Shown: positions 52,136-59,564 of the stretch, in pieces
Layout: the number at the start of each line of letters is the position of its first letter
Position numbering within the stretch: the stretch's first letter is position 1
DNA from: JBMZCV01 sp049613665
GTDB lineage: Bacteria > Bacteroidota > Bacteroidia > Chitinophagales > UBA2359
Direction of reading: 5' to 3'
NCBI GenBank assembly: GCA_049613665.1
Contig: JBMZCV010000007.1
Location: forward strand, 1-59,564
Length of the DNA stretch: 59,564 nucleotides
Made by a program: the position numbers and the translations under genes
Notes under the pieces: generated by a model
The model's database searches: none
What the model was told of the DNA's origin: nothing
The model's input: only the letters and a program-made list of their open reading frames with translations

Positions 52136-52843
52136 ATGATACAATCAGGTTATATTTTATTAACTATTTTGATGTATGCCATTTTAGTTTTTGGCTACAA
52201 TTATGCGTTAGGAAAAGCAAATGTTGCGAATGATACTCGCAAAAAAAATGTTTTCACACTTGCGATAGGCTTGTTAATATGGTTTATTTATGCTTTTATT
52301 ATAGGAAAATCAGGTGTTTTGCGAAATTTTGACTTGCCACCTCGTTTTCCTTTATTGACAATCTTGCCAGCGTTTACTATGATAGGCATTTTTCTGTATA
52401 AACATAAAGACAGCCCAATTTTAAAAACTATTCCAAAATCTGGACTTATTTATTATCAAAGTTTTCGCATTATTGTCGAAAGTTTGTTTGTTGCTACGGT
52501 AGGCCTGGGAATTTTGCACCCAGAAGTAACTTTTGAAGGCTATAATTATGATATTGTATTTGCTTTCACAGCTCCAATTATTGCTTTTTTGGTGTTTAAT
52601 AAAAAAGTTTTGCCTCAAAAAGTCGCTTTATATTGGAATTATTTGGGCTTAGTAGTCATTGCATTTATCATTTATTTGTTTACGACTACGGTTTATTTTC
52701 CTTCTATTTGGGGAAGTACAGAAACTTTAGCTAACGAACAATTTATTGATTTTCCTTATGTTTTAGTGCCAGCCTTTTTGATGCCTTCGGCTGTTTTTAT
52801 ACATCTACTTTCTATTATGCAATTGAGAAAATATCCTTCATAG
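52136..52843 (+). CDS. Polytopic membrane protein of unknown function
   Basis: The 235-residue protein has about seven transmembrane segments (SGYILLTILMYAILVFGYNY; FTLAIGLLIWFIYAFII; LLTILPAFTMIGIFLY; SLFVATVGLGIL; IVFAFTAPIIAFLVFN; YLGLVVIAFIIYLFTTT; VLVPAFLMPSAVFIHLL). I do not recognise the family. It follows marR on the same strand, which makes control by that MarR plausible. It ends 15 bp before a perfect hairpin. Confidence 0.8.
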   Translation: MIQSGYILLTILMYAILVFGYNYALGKANVANDTRKKNVFTLAIGLLIWFIYAFIIGKSGVLRNFDLPPRFPLLTILPAFTMIGIFLYKHKDSPILKTIPKSGLIYYQSFRIIVESLFVATVGLGILHPEVTFEGYNYDIVFAFTAPIIAFLVFNKKVLPQKVALYWNYLGLVVIAFIIYLFTTTVYFPSIWGSTETLANEQFIDFPYVLVPAFLMPSAVFIHLLSIMQLRKYPS

Positions 52844-52857
52844 CAAAAAGTGCAAAT

Positions 52858-52893
52858 AAAAAAGCATACCTTATATATAAGGTATGCTTTTTT
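52858..52893. terminator. Perfect bidirectional terminator
   Basis: An 18-bp perfect inverted repeat (AAAAAAGCATACCTTATA and its complement, no spacer) ends in T-runs on both strands. It lies between converging genes. Confidence 0.93.
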
Positions 52894-52926
52894 CTAAAAT
52901 ATTGATATTTTAATTCTTTTGTGCTA

Positions 52927-54162
52927 CTATTTAAAGGCATTTAAACCCGTCACATCATAGCCAGTAATAAGCAAATGAATATCATGCGTTCCTTCATAAG
53001 TAATCACGGATTCGAGGTTCATCATATGACGCATAATAGGAAATTCGCCTGTGATGCCCATACCACCATGAATTTGTCGAGCTTCTCTCGCAATTTTCAA
53101 AGCCATGTCGACATTATTTCTTTTCGCCATAGAAATTTGAGATGGTGTAGCACGTTTAGCATCTTTTAATTGTCCTAAACGCCAAGCCAACAATTGAGCT
53201 TTTGTAATTTCTGTTACCATTTCAGCCAATTTCTTTTGGGTCAGTTGAAAGCCACCAATAGGCTTGCCAAACTGCACACGCTGAGTAGAATAACGCAAAG
53301 CAGAATCATAACAATCCATAGCAGCACCAATTGCTCCCCATGCAATGCCAAAACGAGCCGAAGAAAGACAAGTCAATGGCCCACGCAAGCCTTTGGCATT
53401 AGGCAATAAATTTTCTTTTGGCACTTTCACATTGTCAAATACCAACTCACCTGTTGCCGAAGCACGCAACGACCATTTGCCATGTGTTGATGGTGTGCTG
53501 AAACCTTCCATGCCACGTTCTACAATTACACCACGAATAATACCCTCATCATCTTTCGCCCAAACTACTGCGATGTCGGCAAAAGGAGCATTAGAAATCC
53601 ACATTTTCGCACCGTTTAACAAATAATGGTCGCCCATATCTTTGATGCGAGTAATCATTCCACCTGGATTTGAACCGTGATTAGGCTCTGTTAAACCAAA
53701 GCAGCCAATCATTTCGCCAGTACCCAAAGCAGGTAAATATTTTTTTCGTTGAGCCTCTGAGCCGAAAGTATAAATAGGAAACATTACCAACGAACTTTGA
53801 ACCGATGCCGTAGAGCGAATGCCCGAATCGCCACGCTCCAACTCTTGCATAATAATGCCATAAGCCGTATAATCTAAGCCTTGCCCACCATATTCTGCTG
53901 GAATAACCGCACCAAAAGCACCAATTTCGCCCAAACCTTTGACCAATTGATGTGGAAATTCTGCACGTTGTGCATACTCTTCAATGATAGGTGATACATT
54001 TTGTTTTACCCAAGCTCTTACGGTATCTCTAATCAATAAATGCTCTTCCGAAAGCAGTTCATCAACTTGATAATAGTCGTGTCCCTGAAATTTGTCTTGT
54101 CCAAGGCTTTTGATATAACTCGGACGTTTTTGCTCACTTGCAATATCGCTAATATGTGCCAT
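52927..54162 (-). CDS. Acyl-CoA dehydrogenase, glutaryl-CoA dehydrogenase type
   Basis: The 411-residue FAD enzyme has the acyl-CoA dehydrogenase blocks in order: EYGGQGLDYTAYGIIMQELE, GDSGIRSTASVQSSLVMFPI, CFGLTEPNHGSNPGGM (FAD/substrate loop), LNGAKMWISNAP, RVQFGKPIGGFQLTQKKLA and RQIHGGMGITGEFPI. The catalytic base is Glu390 in ITYEGTHDIH. The RSTASVQSSLVM and EGTHDIH lines fit glutaryl-CoA dehydrogenases, which oxidise and decarboxylate glutaryl-CoA to crotonyl-CoA in lysine and tryptophan breakdown. It could feed the FadJ-type enzyme. The motif AAGTAGTTGTTCAAA lies ~85 bp upstream of the start. Confidence 0.9.
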   Translation of the reverse strand: MAHISDIASEQKRPSYIKSLGQDKFQGHDYYQVDELLSEEHLLIRDTVRAWVKQNVSPIIEEYAQRAEFPHQLVKGLGEIGAFGAVIPAEYGGQGLDYTAYGIIMQELERGDSGIRSTASVQSSLVMFPIYTFGSEAQRKKYLPALGTGEMIGCFGLTEPNHGSNPGGMITRIKDMGDHYLLNGAKMWISNAPFADIAVVWAKDDEGIIRGVIVERGMEGFSTPSTHGKWSLRASATGELVFDNVKVPKENLLPNAKGLRGPLTCLSSARFGIAWGAIGAAMDCYDSALRYSTQRVQFGKPIGGFQLTQKKLAEMVTEITKAQLLAWRLGQLKDAKRATPSQISMAKRNNVDMALKIAREARQIHGGMGITGEFPIMRHMMNLESVITYEGTHDIHLLITGYDVTGLNAFK

Positions 54163-54979
54163 AAAAAATTAAATAAGTTTTTTTAAGAAAAACGCTTAAT
54201 ACTGTTTGAGATAACAGCGTCATCGTGCAAACAAAAAAAGTTTATTTTTTTTAAGTAGTTGTTCAAATATTTTTAGGTATTTATTTTATTCAACCTTTGA
54301 AGATTATAATATATTGTAAATACTTTGTTTCTTTTGATTAACTATTTAAAATAAAAAATGTTCGCAAAGTTACGAACTTTTATTCATTGTTGTGAAAGTA
54401 TGTAAAAAAAGTTTTTTAATGTCAGTAAAAATTATGTTTGCTAACAAAAAAAATTAAAAACCTGAATTAAAGCTAGATTTTTTATTTTTTGAGCGTTACT
54501 TAGTGTCCAAAATACTGTATATTTTTATAGTCAAGCTTTTTGAGCCTATTTTTTTGATAAACATTTGAAAAACAACACTTTATATAGGTTTTATAAAGTT
54601 AAATTGTGAATTAAAATATTTTTTTGACACTCTAATGACCACAAAAATAGACACTTTTTTTTGATAGAAATTAGGCTATATTAAGAACATTCTCATTTAG
54701 TTATTACTTTTTTTATTGACACTTTTCGGCTTCTTTTTTTCTTCTTTTCCTTTTTGAAAAAAATCTCAACTTATATTTTTTTTTCACTATTTATAAAAAA
54801 AAGTCCTTTTTGTATAAAAGAACCTTTTGTTTTTTCTTTTTGAAGTAAAAAAAGCAAAAATATTAAAAAAATAAAGTATAAACATTTCTTATTTTTGGCT
54901 CATTATTTGATGTGAAACTATGCAAGCATGAACTATCACTTATATATTCCCTTTTTTCTTATAACAAACAAGAATAATC
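54163..54979. other. 817-bp AT-rich gap between divergent genes
   Basis: This is the longest gene-free stretch. Near 54245-54265 is the AAGTAGTTGTTCAAA motif shared with 24625-24645; at 54485-54500 is the third conserved 16-mer; at 54890-54897 is a TATTTTTG box that could be the -7 box of the giant gene. The remainder is poly-T and poly-A. No reading frame or RNA gene is supported. Confidence 0.55.
54485..54500 (+). promoter_or_regulatory. Conserved upstream 16-mer, copy 3
   Basis: Identical to the copies at 29808 and 42825. It is 479 bp before the giant CHU_C protein gene, farther than the other two. Confidence 0.45.
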
Positions 54980-57900
54980 ATGCACTACTTCTCATTAAAT
55001 AAAAATGCGTTTTTAAATTCATTATACAAACTTGCAATTTTATTTTATATCACAACAAGTTTCTTTTTTCTTTTGCAAGATGCAAATGCTCAAAACCTGC
55101 CACCATTCGCACCAGATACTTTGGCTACTTGCACTGAGCCACTTTCGCCATTAACACTGTGCGATTCGTTTAGCGACCCAAATAACGATAATGTTGCGGT
55201 TGTTTCTGGACATACTACATTCAATTGTAGCCTTGTGTTTCTAAATGATTCTTGCGTCAGATATACGCCACTTCCTGGATTTGTGGGTACTGATACGGTC
55301 TTTCTCGAAATTTGCGATGACCAGATGCCTGCTGCTTGTAGCCAAAGTGTTACGATAGTTCATGTTGGTTGTTTAGCACCAGTTTCCGAAAATGATATGG
55401 TGGTTTTATCTAGTACATATATGACTGTAAATCAAAGCATTAGCAATGTTTTTGAGCCTTATGAAAATGGAATAAATGTCGATGTGACGAAAAACGATAA
55501 CATTGTTTGCGGCACAAATTTTGTTGTTCCTATTATCACTTCGCCACCAAACAATGGCACTTATAGCATTATTAGTGCTACTGAAATTCATTATCAACCA
55601 AACGCTGATTTTGTTGGCCTCGACTCGCTAACCTATGTAAGCTGCAACAATTGTCCGCTATGCGATACGGCTCAAATGGTTATTAATGTATTGCCGCCAG
55701 ATTTTGGTTGCAACACAGATATATATAAATGTGTTGGCCCTTTTACGACAACAAATATCTGTCCTCAATTTTGTACACTAGATTTTGATGAAATCACACA
55801 ATATACTTATGAGGCTGAACACGGAACAATAGATTCTCCTATCAATAATTGTTCTTTTTACATTCCAAACTCAAATTTTATAGGCATTGATATAGTTACT
55901 TTTACGGCTTGCGATGAAACAGGATATTGTGAAACGACAAAAGCTTATGTCACCATTGAAGCCAATTGTGGGGATAATATGCCCGTAGCTACCGATGATT
56001 TTGCAGAAACAACTGCAAATGTTCCTGTTGTTATACAAGTTTTAAATAATGATTATGACATCGATGGCCAAAATTTGCTAGTCATTCAAACTTCGCCACC
56101 AAACGATGGAGTTATTGATATTGACCCTAATTATCAAACAGTTATATATACTGCAAATATTGGATTTATTGGAATAGATAGCTTTACTTATACTATTTGC
56201 GACCCTACACAACAATGTGTAACTGCTAGTGTTGTGGTGGAGGTTTTGGATATTGAAATTTGCAATGAAACGGCAGCTTATTGTGTAGCACAATTTACAC
56301 CTTTAAATATTTGTGTGGAATTTTGCGACTTGCAAAACGAAAATTCGGTCAGTATCACCGATGCTCATACTACCTTTGAATGTAGCTTGAATATGCTGAA
56401 TGATACTTGCCTACAATTTACACCTTTGCCTGCTTTTTTAGGCACAGATGTCATTACTATTATTGGTTGTGATGCCGACAATTTGTGTGATACGACACTT
56501 GTTACCGTTCATGTTGGCTGTGTTGCTCCGCAGGCTCACGACGATAATGCTGTTACGCAATCTGGCCAATATGTAGAGTTAAATGTTTTGCAAAATGATG
56601 TCGCACCTTGTGAGGATAGCGAGTTGTCTATCAATATTTTTACACCACCTAACAATGGTAGTATTCTAATAGCAACCAATCAAACCGTTGTTTATACGCC
56701 AAGTAATGATTTTGTAGGAACGGAAATTATTGAGTATCAAGTCTGTAATGATTGTTCAGATACGGCTTGCGATTATGCCAATATTATTGTGGAGGTTTTG
56801 GGAGTAAATGAAATCATTGTAGCTAATAATGACTTGATTACCACCTCAATAAATAGCGAAATTTTATCTAATGTTTTGAGCAATGATGAATATACCTCAG
56901 CCATTAGCGACATCAATATAAATCTTTTTGCTGATGCTGAAAATGGCAATGTTTTTTTCGATTTGGAAGGAAATGCTATTTATTATCCAGACAATGATTT
57001 TCAAGGCATTGATTATTTTACTTACGAAATTTGTTACGGAAATACGGAACTTTGCGATATGGCTTTGGTAACAGTTGTTGTTGGAAATGGAAATAATATT
57101 CCTGTTGCAAATAGCGATATAGCTTATGTGCTTGAAAATGAAACGACAAGCATTTCGGTTTTGATAAATGATACAGATGTAAATCACGAAAACTCTGAAC
57201 TGAATGTTGCTAATATAGCGACTTTTCCAGATTTTGGCACAGCTGATATTTCAGAAAATGATATTATTTATACGCCAAATGAAAATTTTATTGGCACAGA
57301 TAGCTTGCAATACATCGTTTGCGACCCACTTTTTGCCTGCGATACCACAACACTTATGCTTCATATCATTGTTGCTCCAAATGCTCAAACAGATATTTTT
57401 GTTACGAGCGAAAACGAACCGCTTAGTTTCAATATTTTAGCCAATGATATAGGCGAAAACCTGTCGCTTGTTTTTTTGGAAGAAAGCGATTTTGGAACAA
57501 TAGAATATAATGAGAATGGAAATATAAACTATACTCCTAATGCAAATTTTGTTGGAGAAGACTACTTTACATATCAAATTTGTAATGATATAGGCTTTTG
57601 CGATGAAGGTTTAGTAAATATTACGGTGATTTCGGTAGGCGAAAATTTGAATTTGGCGGCCAATAATGATAGTTATGAAATAGAACTCAATGAACAACTT
57701 ATTTTGGAGCTTTTAGACAATGATATTTTTGATGAAACCGAAAACGTTAGCATCGAATCTTACACGCAAGGAAACAACGGAACGGTTTTGATGATAGACA
57801 GCGAACTTGCCTATTTGCCCAATCCATCTTTTGTCGGAAATGATGAATTTACTTATGTGTTGTGCTATGAAAGCTTTGCTGATATTTGCGATACCGCCAT

Positions 57901-59380
57901 AGTGTATATATATATAGACACTCCTTTAGACACTAATTTGCCACCTAATGCCATAACCGATTTTGTGGTCACAGATATAAATACAAGTACCACTTACGAT
58001 ATTTTGCAAAACGACAATGACCCAAATGGCGATACTTACTCTATTGCCGAGTTTGTGCAGCCTTTATATGGAACAGCTTCTATTAATCAAACAGGAATAC
58101 TCAACTATACGCCTTTTGCCGATTTTAGCGGAGAAGATTATTTGGTTTATACCATATGTGACAATGGTTTCCCTATTTTGTGCGACACTGCGTCTGTTGT
58201 TATTACGGTTGCAAGCTTGATGAGCAACACGCCTGATATTTATGCCGAAATTTATGAAGATAATGATACTATTTTTTGTTTGCAAGACCACTTTGGCACG
58301 AATTTAGCTATAAATAACATTGAAATATATAACGTACCTAATCATGGTTCGCCTTATTTCATTCCGTTCAATGCTTCTTGTATTGCATACTCTCCAAATC
58401 TCAATTTTTCGGGTTTTGATGCCTTAACAATAGGATTGTGTGAAGAGCAGACAGGGTTTTGTGACACTATTGAAATACTATTGCACATACTGCCGCTCAA
58501 TGATGCACCTATTGCAATTAATGATATAGATAGCACAAATATCAATACAAGTGTTGTAATAGACGTTCTTGCAAATGATTATGATGTAGAAAGTGACGAA
58601 GTTTTTATTTTTTCGGTCGAAAACCCAAATTATGGAAGCTTGACTATTTCTTTTGAAGGAATTGTTTATACACCGAATGAAAATTTCGTAGGAATTGATA
58701 CTTTTCAATATACTATTGCAGATAATCAAGGATTTACAAATGTTGGTACGGTTATTGTAATAATAAAAGCAGAAGATGATGAGCAAATAGCCATTGCTGA
58801 AACACCATTAGTCATTGCAGAAGATGATTATATTTCAGCTTTCAACAATGAAACTATTAACGTTTTTCCGCTTGAAAACGACATCATTTCAGATACTCAA
58901 GCAACTGTTCTTTACATATTACCAAATGATAGCGAGCAACTGACAACAAATATTGTCGATAATCGTATTGAAATCATAGCAACAAACAATGATATTGTCG
59001 GCGAAATAACTTTGACTTATAGCATTTGTATAGAAAATATTTGTGATGAAGCTGATATTATAATCAATTTTTTAGCTATTCCTCCTTTATGCGATATACA
59101 TATTGCCAATGCTTTTTCGCCAAATGAAGATGGTATCAATGATACTTTTCAGATAGAAAATGTTGATTGTGAAGCCAATACAAATACACAAATAACCATA
59201 TTTAACCGTTGGGGAAATACAGTGTACGAAAACTTGCAATACAAAAATGAGACTGCTTGGAATGGCAACCTACAATATAGCAATGAGCCTGTTTCTGATG
59301 GCACTTATTTTTATGTAATCAAAATAGACAATAAGCATCAACAACAACAATTTACTGGCTTTCTTGAAGTCAGACGATAA
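54980..59380 (+). CDS. Giant cadherin/Ig-like repeat protein with CHU_C (T9SS type B) sorting domain
   Basis: The 1466-residue protein has a long signal peptide ending QDANAQ. It consists of about 14 tandem beta-sandwich repeats of ~90 residues, each marked by a line like YTPNENFIGTDSLQYIVCD and many by an NDxD-type calcium-site motif (LNNDYDIDGQNLLVI; VLANDYDVESDEV). Most repeats carry two Cys. The C-terminal ~90 residues are a CHU_C domain (NAFSPNEDGINDTFQI; TIFNRWGNTVYENL; DGTYFYVIKI; GFLEVRR). The domain plan is that of a Ca-stiffened surface adhesin exported by T9SS. It ends close to a terminator and a repeat that reaches the window edge. Confidence 0.93.
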   Translation: MHYFSLNKNAFLNSLYKLAILFYITTSFFFLLQDANAQNLPPFAPDTLATCTEPLSPLTLCDSFSDPNNDNVAVVSGHTTFNCSLVFLNDSCVRYTPLPGFVGTDTVFLEICDDQMPAACSQSVTIVHVGCLAPVSENDMVVLSSTYMTVNQSISNVFEPYENGINVDVTKNDNIVCGTNFVVPIITSPPNNGTYSIISATEIHYQPNADFVGLDSLTYVSCNNCPLCDTAQMVINVLPPDFGCNTDIYKCVGPFTTTNICPQFCTLDFDEITQYTYEAEHGTIDSPINNCSFYIPNSNFIGIDIVTFTACDETGYCETTKAYVTIEANCGDNMPVATDDFAETTANVPVVIQVLNNDYDIDGQNLLVIQTSPPNDGVIDIDPNYQTVIYTANIGFIGIDSFTYTICDPTQQCVTASVVVEVLDIEICNETAAYCVAQFTPLNICVEFCDLQNENSVSITDAHTTFECSLNMLNDTCLQFTPLPAFLGTDVITIIGCDADNLCDTTLVTVHVGCVAPQAHDDNAVTQSGQYVELNVLQNDVAPCEDSELSINIFTPPNNGSILIATNQTVVYTPSNDFVGTEIIEYQVCNDCSDTACDYANIIVEVLGVNEIIVANNDLITTSINSEILSNVLSNDEYTSAISDININLFADAENGNVFFDLEGNAIYYPDNDFQGIDYFTYEICYGNTELCDMALVTVVVGNGNNIPVANSDIAYVLENETTSISVLINDTDVNHENSELNVANIATFPDFGTADISENDIIYTPNENFIGTDSLQYIVCDPLFACDTTTLMLHIIVAPNAQTDIFVTSENEPLSFNILANDIGENLSLVFLEESDFGTIEYNENGNINYTPNANFVGEDYFTYQICNDIGFCDEGLVNITVISVGENLNLAANNDSYEIELNEQLILELLDNDIFDETENVSIESYTQGNNGTVLMIDSELAYLPNPSFVGNDEFTYVLCYESFADICDTAIVYIYIDTPLDTNLPPNAITDFVVTDINTSTTYDILQNDNDPNGDTYSIAEFVQPLYGTASINQTGILNYTPFADFSGEDYLVYTICDNGFPILCDTASVVITVASLMSNTPDIYAEIYEDNDTIFCLQDHFGTNLAINNIEIYNVPNHGSPYFIPFNASCIAYSPNLNFSGFDALTIGLCEEQTGFCDTIEILLHILPLNDAPIAINDIDSTNINTSVVIDVLANDYDVESDEVFIFSVENPNYGSLTISFEGIVYTPNENFVGIDTFQYTIADNQGFTNVGTVIVIIKAEDDEQIAIAETPLVIAEDDYISAFNNETINVFPLENDIISDTQATVLYILPNDSEQLTTNIVDNRIEIIATNNDIVGEITLTYSICIENICDEADIIINFLAIPPLCDIHIANAFSPNEDGINDTFQIENVDCEANTNTQITIFNRWGNTVYENLQYKNETAWNGNLQYSNEPVSDGTYFYVIKIDNKHQQQQFTGFLEVRR

Positions 59381-59381
59381 A

Positions 59382-59436
59382 AATACAAAAAATAATAGTG
59401 GTGCTTTTTTATAATAGTTTGTTTGTTTGAAAAAAT
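59382..59436. repeat. 55-bp direct repeat, first copy
   Basis: This 55-bp segment (starting AATACAAAAAATAATAGTGG) recurs without any mismatch at 59510-59564, 128 bp further on. The flanking bases differ on the left (A versus G). Confidence 0.9.
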
Positions 59437-59465
59437 CCCTTTAGCATTTAAATAAAGGGATTTTT
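59431..59465 (+). terminator. Terminator of the giant CHU_C protein gene
   Basis: AAAAATCCCTTTA pairs with TAAAGGGATTTTT around a short loop about 50 bp after the stop at 59380, with T-rich sequence at its end. Confidence 0.85.
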
Positions 59466-59509
59466 ACTTCACTTTTTCACAAATAAGAAAGCATTTTTTC
59501 CGAAATTAG

Positions 59510-59564
59510 AATACAAAAAATAATAGTGGTGCTTTTTTATAATAGTTTGTTTGTTTGAAAAAAT
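59510..59564. repeat. 55-bp direct repeat, second copy, ends at the window edge
   Basis: Exact copy of 59382-59436 that finishes on the last base of the window. Either a 128-bp tandem unit continues beyond the edge or this is the overlap end of an assembly contig built with a 55-base word. Confidence 0.85.

Noticed and set aside
1..59564. CRISPR arrays, tRNA or rRNA genes
   Set aside because: No regularly spaced direct repeats, cloverleaf-like genes or rRNA-like stretches were found by reading; a covariance search would settle tRNAs.

Overview
This window reads as chromosomal DNA of a Bacteroidota bacterium, most likely a Saprospiria or Chitinophagia-type member. The evidence is the low G+C composition, secreted proteins ending in type IX secretion (T9SS) sorting domains (the gliding-motility-associated CHU_C ending 'SPNxDGIND...NRWG' and a T9SS type A tail), Bacteroidota promoters (TTG-N20-TAnnTTTG), few Shine-Dalgarno sites, an M1 peptidase and a tricorn-type protease typical of the phylum, and a dockerin-like C-terminus ending 'IGISEIRF' of a kind I associate with Saprospiraceae. 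I saw no tRNA, rRNA or CRISPR array.

Layout. 1-5149 (minus): 5' part of a giant secreted adhesin that runs off the left edge. 5358-6216: an intact IS1-family element with an 8-bp target duplication. 6387-16739 (minus): two exported proteins of unknown function, a SanA-type protein, an aldose epimerase, a GNAT, HMG-CoA lyase, a Fic AMP-transferase, a sugar nucleotidyltransferase, mnmE and a glycosyltransferase. 17015-17962 (plus): MscS channel. 18051-29207 (minus): a large surface protein, a helix-hairpin-helix/outer-membrane-barrel protein, a methyltransferase, the ovothiol enzyme OvoA and DNA polymerase III delta. 29869-42100 (plus): rfbC-rfbD, tricorn-type protease, a fadJ-type beta-oxidation protein, ASCH, OsmC, hldD and DinB-like proteins, and a T9SS type A protein. 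42195-48003: VOC protein, M1 peptidase, ilvE, a small membrane protein and an LRR protein. 48221-59380: two giant CHU_C (T9SS type B) proteins flanking marR, a membrane protein and a glutaryl-CoA-dehydrogenase-like gene.

How genes fit together. The main theme is cell surface: four very large secreted repeat proteins plus a T9SS type A protein, with envelope sugar genes (rfbCD, hldD, a MurU/RmlA-like nucleotidyltransferase, a GT4). A second theme is acyl-CoA catabolism (HMG-CoA lyase, glutaryl-CoA-type dehydrogenase, FadJ, IlvE). OvoA points to ovothiol-based redox protection.

The least ordinary content is between genes. I found a MITE-like family (three copies with terminal inverted repeats and 6-bp target duplications); two families of dispersed hairpin elements, one with a compensatory base change between copies and one supplying the C-terminus of MarR; an array of TTTGATASTATCAAA palindromes in front of the Fic gene; a 26-bp palindrome over an apparently leaderless marR promoter; and an exact 55-bp repeat that ends on the last base of the window, which looks like an assembly-graph end. 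I did not find a convincing new defence system or biosynthetic cluster.
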